A stretch of DNA of 64,000 nt from Bradyrhizobium daqingense (lineage in GTDB: Bacteria; Pseudomonadota; Alphaproteobacteria; Rhizobiales; Xanthobacteraceae). The translations under genes were made by a program, and so were the position numbers. This document shows positions 19,467 to 28,960 of the stretch, piece by piece; within the stretch, counting starts at the first letter, position 1; every line of letters begins with the position of its first letter. The notes beneath the pieces were generated by a model. That model searched no databases. It was not told where the DNA came from and saw nothing but the letters and a program-made list of their open reading frames with translations. Where the stretch lies: positions 7,798,001-7,862,000 of the forward strand of contig NZ_CP088014.1 in assembly GCF_021044685.1 (NCBI RefSeq), given 5' to 3'.

Positions 19467-20576
19467 ATGGGCGGGTTCACCAAAGAAGCCAAGAAGGGCT
19501 ATATTGAGGTTGCCTTCAACGGCTCGCTCGCGAGCATTCTGCTTGATACGCAGTTCAGCGTACCGGCCAAAGGCGTCACAGCGATTTTTGGTCCGCCTGG
19601 GTGCGGCAAAACTACACTCGCGCGCTGCATCGCTGGCGTGCAGCGTCTGCCGAATGGCTTCTGTGCGATTGATGGGGAGATTTGGCAAGATGAGACGACG
19701 TTTCGACCGCCTCATCTGCGTCGCGTCGCATATGTATTTCAGCTACCGATCCTCTCTTCTCATTTGTCGGTACGACGCACCCTTTTATACAACGCGTCAA
19801 ACTCGGAACCGACACTGATCGATTTTGATGGTGTGGTCGAATTGCTCGGCTTGGCGCCACTGCTCGAGCGTACGCCATCACATCTTTCCAAGACCGAGCG
19901 GCAGCGACTTGCCCTTGGCAGTGCGCTGCTAGGCCAGCCTCGGCTACTCCTGCTGGACGATCCACTCATTGTGCGCGACCGCTCCGCCAAATGCGAGATC
20001 CTGCCATTTCTCGAACGCATCCTGCAATCGCTTGCGTTGCCGATGATCTACATCAGCCATGACATCACCGATATCGAACGTCTCGCCGATCATCTCGTCA
20101 TGATGAAAGATGGCACCGTGACTGCGGCCGGTCCGCTCAATGTCACCCAGAGCGACCCGGCGCTCGCCAGCCGCAGTGAAGCGGCAATCTGTCTGGATAC
20201 TATGGTCGGCGGTTATGACGGGCGCTACGGGCTGGTCAAGCTCCGCCTCAAATCCGCGCGCTTTCTGATACCAGCAGTACCGCTAAGGCCGGGCGCAAGG
20301 CTGCGGCTGCGCATCGCTGCCGGCGACGTCAGCATTGCGTGCGAACCTCCGCGCGCAAGCTCTATCCTCAATGTATTTCGAGCACGCATAACGGCCTCTC
20401 TGCCGCACGGCGATGCTGAGGTCACCTTGGTTCTGACCCTTGAAACTGGCCACTCTGGCGTGCCGCTTTTGGCGCGCATCACGCGCCGCTCCTTTGATGC
20501 CCTACGGCTCAGTATTGGAGCGGAAGTATTCGCGGAAGAGCTATGCGGGAAACTGGGTGATGACGGAATGAGATAG
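19467..20576 (+). pseudogene. modC: ModC molybdate ABC-transporter ATPase, 3' end replaced by an IS
   Basis: The ATG at 19467 follows GGAAG. It has Walker A (GPPGCGKTT), a diverged signature (LSKTERQRLALGSALL), Walker B (RLLLLDDPL) and the H-loop (YISHDITD), then a C-terminal TOBE/Mop domain (residues about 265-355) that binds molybdate. In Walker B the usual catalytic Glu after Asp is Pro (LDDPL), as sometimes seen in ModC. An IS256 element enters after SIGAEVFAE at 20537, replacing the final strand of the TOBE domain with about ten element-encoded residues. Reading across the IS restores VARAVPLGL. No modA or modB adjoins. Molybdate supply for nitrogenase is the likely original role, and the truncated product may retain ATPase activity. 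Confidence 0.82.
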
Positions 20577-21932
20577 GCGGCGTATCGAGGCGGGTGTCGA
20601 GCCTGCCAGAACCTCAAGGAGAGCGATACGCCATGAACGAGCATAGCAACATTGTCCCACTGCGTCAGCCCGATGAGATCGACGATCCACTGACGAATAT
20701 TTTGCGATCTGGTGCTCGGCAGCTGCTTGCGCAGGCTGTCGAGATGGAAGCCGAGGCGTTTCTCGCCGCGATGAAGGGCTTGAAGCTTCCCGATGGCCGC
20801 GACCGCCTCGTGCGGCACGGCCATGGTCCAGTGCGGACGATCCAGACGGGGATCGGCGCCGTCGAAGTCGCCCGGGTAAAGATTCGCGATCGCGCGGTGA
20901 CCAGCGATGGCGAGCGGATCCGCTTCACCTCGGCGATCCTGCCGTTGTGGGCACGGCGCACGAAGAGCTTGGATGCACTTTTGCCGGTTCTGTACCTGCG
21001 AGGCATCTCGACGGGCGACTTCCAGGAGGCGCTGGCGGCGCTCCTGGGCAAGGATGCGCCGAATCTTTCTCCGGCGGTGGTTTCCAGACTGACGACGGAG
21101 TGGCAGCTCGAGTACGAGCGTTGGCAGAAGCGCGATCTGTCGGCGCGCCGGTACGTATACGTGTGGGCGGACGGCGTCTTCCTGCAGGCTCGCATGGAAG
21201 ACCACAGCGAATGCATGCTGGTGCTGATCGGCGCGACGCCGGAAGGCAAGAAGGAACTCATCGGCTTCCAGGTCGGCGTGCGCGAGAGCACGCAGAGCTG
21301 GCACGAACTGCTCGTCGAGGCGAAAACCCGTGGGCTGAAGATCGCCCCGGAAATCGCCGTCGGTGACGGCGCGCTCGGCTTCTGGAAGGCGCTCGACGAG
21401 GTCTTTCCCGCCACGCGACATCAGCGGTGCTGGGTGCACAAAACCGCGAATATCTTGAACAAAGTCGCAGTGTCGGTACAGGCCAGCATGAAGAAGGATC
21501 TGCGCGAGGTCTATTTGGCGTCCAACCGAGCTTCGGCCGAAGTGGCGATCGATGTCTTTGCCGAGAAATACGGAGCGAAGTACGACAAGGCGGTCGAGTG
21601 CCTGACGAAAGATCGCGACGCAATGCTTGCGTTCTACGAATTCCCCGCCGAGCATTGGGACCACTTGCGGACGACGAATCCCATCGAAAGCGTGTTCGCG
21701 ACGGTCCGGCACAGAACGGTGCGCACGAAAGGTTCGTTATCGTCAACGACTGCCAAGTTGATGGTGTTCAAGCTGCTCTGCGCCGCATCAAAGACCTGGC
21801 GGCGGCTGAAAGGCACAAATCAGTTGCCGAAGGTCAGCGCAGGTGTCAGATTCGAAAACGGCATCGAGGTCATCCAAGTGCCGGAAAACCACGCCGCCTG
21901 ATCGCCTCGTCACCCAAAATCCCGCATAGCTC
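20538..21932 (+). mobile_element. IS256-family insertion sequence in modC
   Basis: The 1395-bp element has terminal inverted repeats GAGCTATGCGGGA ... TCCCGCATAGCTC, the imperfect match extending through TGGGTGAYGA. It is flanked by the 9-bp direct repeat TTCGCGGAA at 20529-20537 and 21933-21941, a target duplication that proves a simple transposition into modC. It carries a single transposase gene with no visible lesion. Confidence 0.95.
20633..21901 (+). CDS. IS256-family (mutator-type) transposase
   Basis: The ATG at 20633 after AAGGAGAG gives 422 residues; the in-frame upstream start at 20594 is less likely. The DDE catalytic core is seen in YVYVWADGVFLQ (first Asp), the EIAVGDGALGFW segment (second Asp) and HWDHLRTTNPIESVF (Glu). 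The motif HQRCWVHKTANIL, typical of mutator-family transposases, lies between. It is intact, so the element may be active. Confidence 0.95.
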   Translation: MNEHSNIVPLRQPDEIDDPLTNILRSGARQLLAQAVEMEAEAFLAAMKGLKLPDGRDRLVRHGHGPVRTIQTGIGAVEVARVKIRDRAVTSDGERIRFTSAILPLWARRTKSLDALLPVLYLRGISTGDFQEALAALLGKDAPNLSPAVVSRLTTEWQLEYERWQKRDLSARRYVYVWADGVFLQARMEDHSECMLVLIGATPEGKKELIGFQVGVRESTQSWHELLVEAKTRGLKIAPEIAVGDGALGFWKALDEVFPATRHQRCWVHKTANILNKVAVSVQASMKKDLREVYLASNRASAEVAIDVFAEKYGAKYDKAVECLTKDRDAMLAFYEFPAEHWDHLRTTNPIESVFATVRHRTVRTKGSLSSTTAKLMVFKLLCAASKTWRRLKGTNQLPKVSAGVRFENGIEVIQVPENHAA

Positions 21933-21941
21933 TTCGCGGAA

Positions 21942-22867
21942 GTCGCGCGCGCCGTTCCGCTCGGGCTGCCGAGCGGTGGCTTGCAAGGCCTGCCACATCC
22001 CCATGAGCACCTTGGACGGCTATGTCTGGACGCGAGAAACACACCAGCAAGATCGCGGCCATCATCGATAGTCTAGATGAGATAGATTCGAATAGCGCTC
22101 CGGGCAGTTCTTTACCTGCCAAAGACGATCTTGAGGCTACCTGCCGATTCCGCTTTGGATGTCGCGCAGCGAGGAAGGCATCACCTTACAGGTGCAGCGG
22201 CACTCGAGGGGGGCACACACATTATGCTCGCAAGCGAACGTTGCGAGGGGAGAACAGATCTCGATTTCCCAACCGTTCGGCAGCAGAACAATCCGGTCTT
22301 GACAAAAACGGTTGCCGAGGCTGCGCCCGCCGTCTCCCGGGCGCTTCGCAGCAGGACCCCATCTCCTTGCGATCAGCAAATTCGCCAAACAACGGGAATG
22401 AGCTGACCGGACCTGCGCGCCGAATCGTTACGATAGCCAGGCGTACCGGACTTAACAGACGTTCCGAAAAACATGCCTTGCGGCCGGCGCCGTTCAACCC
22501 CAGCTGCGGCTATTGGTCGGAACGATACCGGGCGGCGCACGCCCATCGAAACCCTTCGCCATTTGCGGAAGCCGCCTTAGCTCCCGCGTCCGCTGCTGCG
22601 CCGCCTCGATGCCTTGCGAACGCGCCGATTGTGGACCTTGAACGGCACGACGTCGCAGTTACCAGCGGCGAGCGCCAAACTGCCATAGCCCGGCCAGGCC
22701 GGCTGTGCAGTGCCTACCGGTCGGGGACGAGATTGCTTCGGTTTAGGTCTGGCTGCCGTCTTCCCGCCAACCGCGTAGCCAGCGCCCGTGTACTTTCGTG
22801 CTCAAAGGCGCCTGTATCCAAGCCGCTGGGCTGGTCTTGTTGCGCCAATTCTAGGTCTAAGAATGCG
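21942..22867. other. Region between the IS and the ahpC promoter
   Basis: The first 130 bp are the original continuation of modC (VARAVPLGLPSG onward to a TAG near 22073). The rest holds a long open plus-strand frame (22022-22978) that overlaps ahpC and has no family signature; I take it to be a chance GC-rich frame. Confidence 0.5.
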
Positions 22868-22883
22868 TGGCATATGGTTTGCT
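22868..22883 (+). promoter_or_regulatory. Sigma-54 (RpoN) promoter of ahpC-ahpD
   Basis: TGGCATATGGTTTGCT matches the -24/-12 consensus TGGCAY-N5-TTGCW with GG-N10-GC spacing. It lies 46 bp before the ahpC ATG. No TGT-N10-ACA NifA site is seen in the 170 bp upstream. Confidence 0.85.
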
Positions 22884-22929
22884 CCACCAGTGAGGTCACG
22901 ATCTACAAAAGCAAGTTTGTGAGGACACC

Positions 22930-23484
22930 ATGCTCGGAATTGGAAGTCAGTTGCCGCCATTCGACATCACAGGCGTGAAGCCCGGTTTTCAAGCGCAGGA
23001 AGAGGAAGGGCAGAGTGCGTTTGAGACGCTGACCGAAATGAGCTTTCCGGAGAAATGGAAGATCATCTTCTTTTACCCAAAGGACTTTACCTTCGTCTGC
23101 CCGACAGAGATCGCAGAATTTGCTCGGCTTTCCAAGGAATTCGCTGACCGAGATGCGGTTGTACTGGGTGGCTCGACTGACAACGAGTTCTGCAAGCTTG
23201 CTTGGCGGCGCTCACATGTCGACCTGCACAATCTACCAATCTGGCAATTTGCCGACACAAAGGGAACGCTCGTCGATGGCCTCGGGGTGCGTTCACCCGA
23301 AGGGGTTGCCTATCGTTATACCTTCATTGTTGACCCCCAAAACACGATTCAGCACGTCTATGCGACCAATCTGAGTGTGGGCCGCAGTCCTAAGGACACA
23401 CTCCGCGTTCTAGACGCGCTGCAAACCGACGAGCTCTGTCCCTGCAACCGCGAAATCGGCGGGGAAACACTGAAGGTTGCGTGA
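22930..23484 (+). CDS. ahpC: AhpC-type 2-Cys peroxiredoxin
   Basis: This 184-residue protein has the peroxidatic cysteine in DFTFVCPTE (about residue 55) and the resolving cysteine near the C terminus in DELCPCNRE (about 171). It reduces hydrogen peroxide, organic peroxides and peroxynitrite. GAGGACACC precedes the ATG. Six bases after its stop begins ahpD, whose product can recycle it. The sigma-54 promoter upstream and the position beside fixBCX suggest a role in protecting nitrogen-fixing cells from reactive oxygen. Its length is normal for the AhpC/PrxI group. Confidence 0.95.
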   Translation: MLGIGSQLPPFDITGVKPGFQAQEEEGQSAFETLTEMSFPEKWKIIFFYPKDFTFVCPTEIAEFARLSKEFADRDAVVLGGSTDNEFCKLAWRRSHVDLHNLPIWQFADTKGTLVDGLGVRSPEGVAYRYTFIVDPQNTIQHVYATNLSVGRSPKDTLRVLDALQTDELCPCNREIGGETLKVA

Positions 23485-23490
23485 CGCAGC

Positions 23491-24039
23491 ATGTCGCCGA
23501 TCGAACAAATCTACGACAAGATTCCCGATTTCGCGAAGGATGTCAGGATTAACTTGACCTCCTTGATGGCCGATGAGACGCTTTCGCCGCGGCGAAAATA
23601 CGGGGTGCTGGTAGCGAGTGCAGTTGCCACCCGCAATTCAGCCCTGATTGCCGCGGTGGAATCGGCAGCCTCGGGCGTGATGACATCTGTGGCGATCGCC
23701 GCAGCGAAAGCTGCGGCCTCCGTAGTGGTAATGAACAATGTCTACTACCGCTTCGTTCACCTCGCTTCCAACCCAGAATACAAGACGATGCCGCCGCGGC
23801 TGCGCATGGACGTGATTGGCAATCCCGGCGTGGACAAGTCCGATTTCGACCTGTGGTCGCTTGCTGTCTCCTCCATAAACGGCTGCGGTATCTGCATTGA
23901 TGCCCATGAGAGGACATTGAGAGCCGCGGGCGTCAATTCGGAGACGATCCAGACCGCCGTGCGCTTTGCTGCGATCACACAGTCAGTGGCGATCGCACTC
24001 GAGGCCGCTGGGCCTGCCTCCCCTCAGGCAGGAGACTGA
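23491..24039 (+). CDS. ahpD: AhpD-type alkylhydroperoxidase
   Basis: This 182-residue all-helical protein has the catalytic motif CGICIDAHE (about residues 131-139), that is the CxxC-x3-H of AhpD/CMD-family enzymes. AhpD acts as a thiol peroxidase and as reductant of AhpC, normally regenerated by a lipoylated protein and lipoamide dehydrogenase. It is co-transcribed with ahpC (6 bp gap). It is full length. The gene converges on fixX, with a hairpin between. Confidence 0.95.
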   Translation: MSPIEQIYDKIPDFAKDVRINLTSLMADETLSPRRKYGVLVASAVATRNSALIAAVESAASGVMTSVAIAAAKAAASVVVMNNVYYRFVHLASNPEYKTMPPRLRMDVIGNPGVDKSDFDLWSLAVSSINGCGICIDAHERTLRAAGVNSETIQTAVRFAAITQSVAIALEAAGPASPQAGD

Positions 24040-24069
24040 TCTTTTCTCTGCCATCAGATCGACGGCATC

Positions 24070-24092
24070 GTGGCGCTACTCAGTGGCGCCAC
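24070..24092 (+). terminator. Hairpin terminator between convergent ahpD and fixX
   Basis: GTGGCGC (24070-24076) pairs with GCGCCAC (24086-24092) around a 9-nt loop, with a CCTTTTG a little downstream. It could serve both directions. Confidence 0.5.
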
Positions 24093-24250
24093 AACGAGCC
24101 TTTTGCTGCTTATCTGCATGTCACGTCTTGCGTCGCGTTGCGATGACGGGTGTCTTCTCAAACAACCCGGCGCTATGCAGGTGACAGTGAGCGCGCCACA
24201 GATACAGTGAGATTGCGTCGGCTAACGCCGCACCACCCTTCGCTCTGTCA

Positions 24251-24547
24251 TCACCCAAACTTGAACAGAACACCATATCCGCCGCGCGGGTGGCTCCATT
24301 CGATGTCGCCGGTCGGCTCGGCGATCACGCGGCAGGTACCGCATTCAATGCAGCCATCAACTGTAACTTCGACCTGGCCGTTGTCGTTGAGCTCGTAGCA
24401 TCGCGCCGGGCAGGCCTTCAAAAGTGTGAGGAGCTGCGGCGATGGCGTCTTGTGCGCACGTACCCTGACGTGAGGGTGCCCGGCGTCGACAAGATAACGG
24501 TTGTAGTACAGCTTGTCTTCGACGCGCACGGAGGGTTCGACATTCAT
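24251..24547 (-). CDS. fixX: FixX ferredoxin-like protein
   Basis: The ATG at 24547 follows GGAAGG and gives 98 residues, the usual FixX length. The cysteine cluster [10 protein letters not shown] with the upstream CPARCYEL provides ligands for a 4Fe-4S cluster. FixX passes electrons with the FixABC electron-bifurcating flavoprotein complex to the quinone pool and towards nitrogenase reductase. It is the last gene of fixBCX, 38 bp after fixC. No lesion is seen. Confidence 0.95.
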   Translation of the reverse strand: MNVEPSVRVEDKLYYNRYLVDAGHPHVRVRAHKTPSPQLLTLLKACPARCYELNDNGQVEVTVDGCIECGTCRVIAEPTGDIEWSHPRGGYGVLFKFG

Positions 24548-24585
24548 GCTTTTGCCTTCCACTGTTGGACTTCACACTGTCGCGA

Positions 24586-25893
24586 TCACCGCCAGGCCCT
24601 GGCAAAACGGTAAGCATCGCCGACCAGACCTGACCATGACCGCGTCTTGACAAAGGATTTGAGGCTCGCCTTCTCCTTCTCAACCTTGGGCGTACCATCG
24701 ACGCGCACAAAGTTCTGCATCGCCTTGGAGATAAGCTGCGGATAAGTGAGAAAGAAATTTTCGGAGTGGGTATGCATGAGGGGTGGCAAATCCTTGTACT
24801 TCTTGAGATCTTTGATGACGAAAGAATCGTCCAACATCTTTTTGTAGATTGAGAGATTTGTTGCACTCATCGGTTCGCCGCGCGATTTGACCAGACCTAT
24901 CGCTTCGGCCGCGATACGGCCCGATGTCATCGCGAGATTGGAGCCCTCACGATGAACGGCATTGTTGAGTTGGGCGGCATCGCCCACGACGACCCAGCCC
25001 TCCCCATAAAGCTGTGGGATCGATTTGTAACCGCCTTCGGGAATGAGATGCGCCGAATATTCCTTTACTTCGGACCCTGCTATCAGTGGCGCCACAGAGG
25101 GATGCCTTTTGAATTCATCGAGCAGGCCATACGGCGTTTGGCCCGTGCGTTGGAAGTCGGCGACGAGACAACCGATGCCAAGCGAAATGCACTCTTTGTT
25201 GGCGTAGATGAAACCCATCCCGGTCATGCCGCGGGAAATGGTACCGGCAGCCTCTATCACGACGCCTTCATCCCCCTTAAGATTGAAGCGTGCTTCGATG
25301 GTTTCACGGGGCAAGAAGTGCATTTCCTTCACCGCGAGCGCAACGTTATCGGGTGCCGGACGGGCGCGCAGGCCCGCACGCGTGCCGAGCAAGCCATTGA
25401 CCCCTTCGGCCAGAACGACGACGTCAGCATGTATCTCGCCGTCACGGCGATCTGTACGAACACCGACGACCCTGTTACGATCGTCCTGCGCGAGCTCTGT
25501 GACGGTGGTCTCGCAAAGCACGATCGCGCCAGCTTCCCGCACCTTTGAAGAAAACCATTTGTCAAACTGGGCGCGTATAATCGTATAGCGGTTCGGCCTC
25601 TGCTCGTTGAAGTCCTCCGAACGGTAGTGCATGCCGACATGCGAGCGATCGTCCATCATCCAGAACCGCTGTTCGATCAGGTGGCGTTCGAGTGGCGCCT
25701 CCTCTCGAAACTCGGGGATCAGCTTTTCCATCATGTCGGCATAGAGGATGGCCCCCTGCACATTTTTCGATCCGGGATATTCGCCCCGCTCGAGCTGCAG
25801 CACCTTCATGCCCTGTTTGGCCATCGTCAATGCCGCCGCGTTGCCGGCCATACCGGCTCCGACCACGATCGCATCGAATCTCTCTTCAATCAT
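24586..25893 (-). CDS. fixC: FixC, FAD-dependent ETF:quinone oxidoreductase-like subunit
   Basis: The ATG at 25893 after GGAGAT gives 435 residues. The N-terminal FAD motif is [15 protein letters not shown], and [20 protein letters not shown] is the C-terminal FAD-binding GD motif. It belongs to the GG-reductase / ETF-QO family and works with FixA, FixB and FixX to give low-potential electrons for nitrogenase. fixA is not in this window, as in other Bradyrhizobium where it lies elsewhere. The protein is full length. Confidence 0.95.
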   Translation of the reverse strand: MIEERFDAIVVGAGMAGNAAALTMAKQGMKVLQLERGEYPGSKNVQGAILYADMMEKLIPEFREEAPLERHLIEQRFWMMDDRSHVGMHYRSEDFNEQRPNRYTIIRAQFDKWFSSKVREAGAIVLCETTVTELAQDDRNRVVGVRTDRRDGEIHADVVVLAEGVNGLLGTRAGLRARPAPDNVALAVKEMHFLPRETIEARFNLKGDEGVVIEAAGTISRGMTGMGFIYANKECISLGIGCLVADFQRTGQTPYGLLDEFKRHPSVAPLIAGSEVKEYSAHLIPEGGYKSIPQLYGEGWVVVGDAAQLNNAVHREGSNLAMTSGRIAAEAIGLVKSRGEPMSATNLSIYKKMLDDSFVIKDLKKYKDLPPLMHTHSENFFLTYPQLISKAMQNFVRVDGTPKVEKEKASLKSFVKTRSWSGLVGDAYRFARAWR

Positions 25894-25904
25894 CAATATC
25901 TCCT

Positions 25905-27014
25905 CTAGACCGCGATCCTGGCGCGCGAATCTGGCAGAAGCCGCGCGCGAAATGCAGCCGTCAGGGCTGGCAACAATTGCATAGCATCACTGACGATCGC
26001 GAGATGGGCGAAGTCGAAGATCGGAGCGTTTTTGTCCGTGTTAACGGCGACGATCAGATCCGCGCCCTCGACGCCGACCCGGTGCTGGATCGCACCGGAA
26101 ATGCCCGCGGCAATATAGAGCTTCGGCCGGATGGTTTTGCCTGTCTGACCGATTTGCCGGTCAGACGTAACCCAGCCCTTTTGCACGAGAGGACGCGAGC
26201 AGCCATATTCAGCCCCAAGCAGAGCTGCGAGCTCGCGTACCAACCGGAAGTTCTCAGGCGATCCCAGTCCAAGGCCGCCCGCAACCACAACATCGGCATA
26301 GGCCAGAGTGGAAGTTTCTGCATCGCGGTCGGGTAGGAAGGACAATACTTTCGTGACTATATCGTCTTCTACAAGGCCGAGCGGATGAACGACGATACGA
26401 GCGGCATCGCGCATAACGCGTGCAGGCATCGGCATCACTCGCGGGCGGACCGTGGCCATCTGCGGGCGGTAATTCAAGGTATAGATTGTGCAGAGCAACG
26501 AGCCGCCAAAAGTTGGCCGCGTCGCCGCAAGTGAACCGTCGGCGTCCACGTCCAGCGTGGTGCAGTCGGCAGTAAGCCCCGTCGATAGATTCGTCGCCAC
26601 GGAACCTGCGAGATCGCGACCAAGCGTCGTGGCACCCAACAGTAATATCTCGGGCTTGTAGGTGTTGACGAGTTCGGTGAGCGCTTTCGTATAAGATTCG
26701 TTGCGGTAATCCGACAACACATTGTCGCTCACGAGATAGGCCAGATCGGCGCCGTAGCAAAAGGCTTCAAGTGCGGCGTTGCGTGTGTGCTGCCCCTCCG
26801 GACCGACAACGACAGCGGCAAGATTCACCTTTAGCCTGTCGGCAAGACCACGCCCCGCACCCATGAGCTCCCAGGAAACGGGATGCACTTGGCCCCGCTC
26901 CAGCTCGACGAAGACCCAGACGTGCTTGTACGACTTGAAATGCTCCGGCAGTTCTTTTTTGGCTGCTCCGCGGCCGGCCCCTGCTGGCATCGCCGTTTTG
27001 CTGACCTTGCTCAT
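25905..27014 (-). CDS. fixB: FixB, ETF-alpha-like flavoprotein subunit
   Basis: This 369-residue protein starts at an ATG after AGAGGAA. It has the ETF alpha layout: an N-terminal domain (about 30-190) and the C-terminal FAD-binding domain with [34 protein letters not shown] and [14 protein letters not shown]. The partner FixA (ETF beta) is encoded elsewhere. It is followed 11 bp later by fixC. A long leader of about 700 bp separates it from the nearest sigma-54 promoter candidate at 27733-27748. Confidence 0.95.
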   Translation of the reverse strand: MSKVSKTAMPAGAGRGAAKKELPEHFKSYKHVWVFVELERGQVHPVSWELMGAGRGLADRLKVNLAAVVVGPEGQHTRNAALEAFCYGADLAYLVSDNVLSDYRNESYTKALTELVNTYKPEILLLGATTLGRDLAGSVATNLSTGLTADCTTLDVDADGSLAATRPTFGGSLLCTIYTLNYRPQMATVRPRVMPMPARVMRDAARIVVHPLGLVEDDIVTKVLSFLPDRDAETSTLAYADVVVAGGLGLGSPENFRLVRELAALLGAEYGCSRPLVQKGWVTSDRQIGQTGKTIRPKLYIAAGISGAIQHRVGVEGADLIVAVNTDKNAPIFDFAHLAIVSDAMQLLPALTAAFRARLLPDSRARIAV

Positions 27015-27555
27015 AGTCTAAATTCCTCTGGAGATAGGCGCGCCCGCGCCACGGGTTGCTTTTTCGCTTTCGTTAACCGAAGTTCACTTTTGGCCGGCAA
27101 GTGGCTGGCTGCTCTGCCCGCCTGCGCGCTCGGACCAGTCGCACCACAATACGCGTCGTCGCAATTGGCGCACCCATTCGGCCGGCTTTGGAGGGATCTT
27201 GCAAACTGAATCCTTGGGTGCCGGGCTCGACGAGCGCCACCGTGGCCGGCCAGGACGAGGTGATCCTGACCGGCCACTTCCATGCCTTAGTTGACTAGTC
27301 CGTTCGCGGCGCCTCGCCGGTACCATCGATGGAGGTCCTGGCAAGGCTTCTGTCACGCGACCGTGCCGAGCCTCCAGCGCTGGCACTCCGTGTGGGAGGA
27401 GGGCACCACTTTTCGTAGCGCAGTTTCTATCTGCGATGAGATGCAGACACATTTGAGCGGGATCGGGGGCCGATTTGATGCGGACGCTACTGTGCATAGC
27501 CGCCGCAAGAGCCGCGCGAAGGGGACACCTATTATTGACTACCATCTCACCGTCA
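27015..27555 (-). other. Leader region between fixB and a small upstream ORF
   Basis: I see no gene that can be supported. Overlapping open frames at 27084-27578 (minus) and 27291-27611 (plus) lack a family signature. It may be a long untranslated leader of fixBCX or the remains of a lost gene. Confidence 0.4.
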
Positions 27556-27663
27556 CTACGAAACTGCGACCGCGTCAAAGACCGTTGCGAACAGACCTGA
27601 CGGCATCGTAGGCCTCGATATGATGCCGCAGGGGGGCTCGGCAGGCAATGTAAGCAGCATCAT
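27556..27663 (-). CDS. Candidate 35-residue small protein or truncated gene behind a sigma-54 promoter
   Basis: An ATG at 27663 (a second one at 27660) is preceded by AAGGAGGA, a near-perfect ribosome-binding site at good spacing. It opens a 35-codon frame (MMLLTLPAEPPCGIISRPTM, then 15 residues ending FDAVAVS) closed by TAG. The start lies about 60 nt downstream of the predicted transcription start of the sigma-54 promoter at 27733-27748. Either it is a real small protein expressed with the nif regulon, or it is the surviving 5' end of a gene since destroyed. No family is recognised. Confidence 0.45.
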   Translation of the reverse strand: MMLLTLPAEPPCGIISRPTMPSGLFATVFDAVAVS

Positions 27664-27732
27664 GGGTCCTCCTTCAAACTCACCGCGGGCGCCACCATCT
27701 GTCGGCATCGATGATCAGATCAGCAGGACAAC

Positions 27733-27748
27733 AGCAAGTGTCGTACCA
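27733..27748 (-). promoter_or_regulatory. Candidate sigma-54 promoter upstream of the small ORF and fixB
   Basis: On the minus strand it reads TGGTACGACACTTGCT, one mismatch (T for C at the fourth position) from TGGCACG-N4-TTGCW with correct GG-N10-GC spacing. No TGT-N10-ACA site was found within 150 bp upstream. Confidence 0.6.
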
Positions 27749-27964
27749 GTTGCAAAGACGATTGAAGTCAGTGGGACGTATTGGCTTGCGCCACACATCA
27801 AACAGCTGCTGATACCTGGTCACGAATAATCCGGACATGGGTCGGGAATACGACAGCCGTTGGCCGGGCCATGACTAAGAGACTTGCCGCGATAAATAGA
27901 AAGCCGCATTAACGGAGCGCCTCGGCGTCCGCCGGACAGACTTCGCTTACAGTGGAACGCTAGG

Positions 27965-28306
27965 TCACTTCAACTCGCTCAAAGGAACGAAGGCCGCAGC
28001 CTTCTTGGAGTCTGAGACGGCATCCTTCAAAACCTTGAACACTCGCTCGTCGATCGGTGACGATGCCACGAAATCTCCATATGCCCGTTCCAGCATCGCC
28101 TTGCATCGAGTTCTGATTTCCGGCTCTGCGGCACCAGCAAATTTCTCCTGTGCGAGGTATTGTCCCATGCGCTTCAAAATGTGAAGGCGCGCGACATTCA
28201 CGATCTTAGGGTCGTACTCGACGCCAAGCAGCGAAAAAAACTCCTCTGCCGATGAGGCCTTGCCGAGTCGATCTAGAATACCGGTTGCTGGGGATGAGCT
28301 GATCAT
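27965..28306 (-). CDS. nifW: NifW, nitrogenase-stabilising/protective protein
   Basis: This 113-residue protein has the NifW pattern: FFSLLGVEYDPKIVNVARLH, ILKRMGQYLAQ, then RAYGDFVASSPIDERVFKVL. NifW is an oligomeric protein that helps MoFe protein maturation and oxygen tolerance. Its position between nifQ and fixB is the usual one in Bradyrhizobium. No promoter motif is seen just upstream, so it may be transcribed from further up. Confidence 0.93.
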   Translation of the reverse strand: MISSSPATGILDRLGKASSAEEFFSLLGVEYDPKIVNVARLHILKRMGQYLAQEKFAGAAEPEIRTRCKAMLERAYGDFVASSPIDERVFKVLKDAVSDSKKAAAFVPLSELK

Positions 28307-28960
28307 CGAATATTCTCCTTCGGTTTAGCTCTGGTGAGCGCCCACATTGAGCGGATCCGAAACAGTAACGACAACGCGCCCGCGGGTTTTGCGGTTGCGC
28401 TCAATCTGATGAGAACTCGGTGACGGCGCGGAAAGACTTCTCATGACTGACACCTGAAGTTCGCGGGCCCGGTATATCCTAACACTTGGTTGACCTTTTC
28501 CATCGTTAGCTCCTGATGACTACACAGCCCGAAGACGGCATGGATATTGTGGCAAGGGACCACATATTTCATCGACACCCTTGCGTCGACCCTCGCGTCG
28601 GCGCCTCTTTCCCGGGTCCGTGCGGCACTCCATCATGGTAAGCGGAAGATCTGCTTCGATAATTGCGCGGACGCGATGTTTTTGTTGACCGCGCCCGCCG
28701 TTACCGCCGCAGTCTTTGTGATCCTAACGGCCGACCTAGTGCAAGAAGTCACGCTTCTCTTTATGACCTTGTTCAGCAAATGCATCGTGGCAAATGCGAC
28801 AGCGCTATGAGGCCGAACGCGTTGCCCTTTGGTGCGACAGGTCCGTTGCGGCGCACCAACACGGGTGAACTGTAGCCTAGCACTCGATCTTGCCGCCTTA
28901 ACCACACGGCCGTCCGCTCGCATCCAAGTTGGTGATCCGCGCCCTCCTCCGACCTGCGGC
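28307..28960. other. Intergenic region between nifQ and nifW
   Basis: No gene could be supported. A plus-strand frame from a TTG (28547-28810) encodes one hydrophobic stretch but has no ribosome-binding site or family signature. No sigma-54 or NifA site was found. Confidence 0.4.

Noticed and set aside
20225-21712. A 495-codon minus-strand open frame across modC and the IS256 transposase
   Set aside because: It runs antisense to two well-identified genes and has no family signature; a GC-rich shadow frame.
22022-22978. A 318-codon plus-strand open frame before ahpC
   Set aside because: It crosses the ahpC promoter and start, has Arg/Ser/Pro-rich shadow composition and no recognisable domain.
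28547-28810. An 87-codon plus-strand frame with one hydrophobic stretch between nifW and nifQ
   Set aside because: Its start is TTG without a ribosome-binding site and no similarity is recognised.
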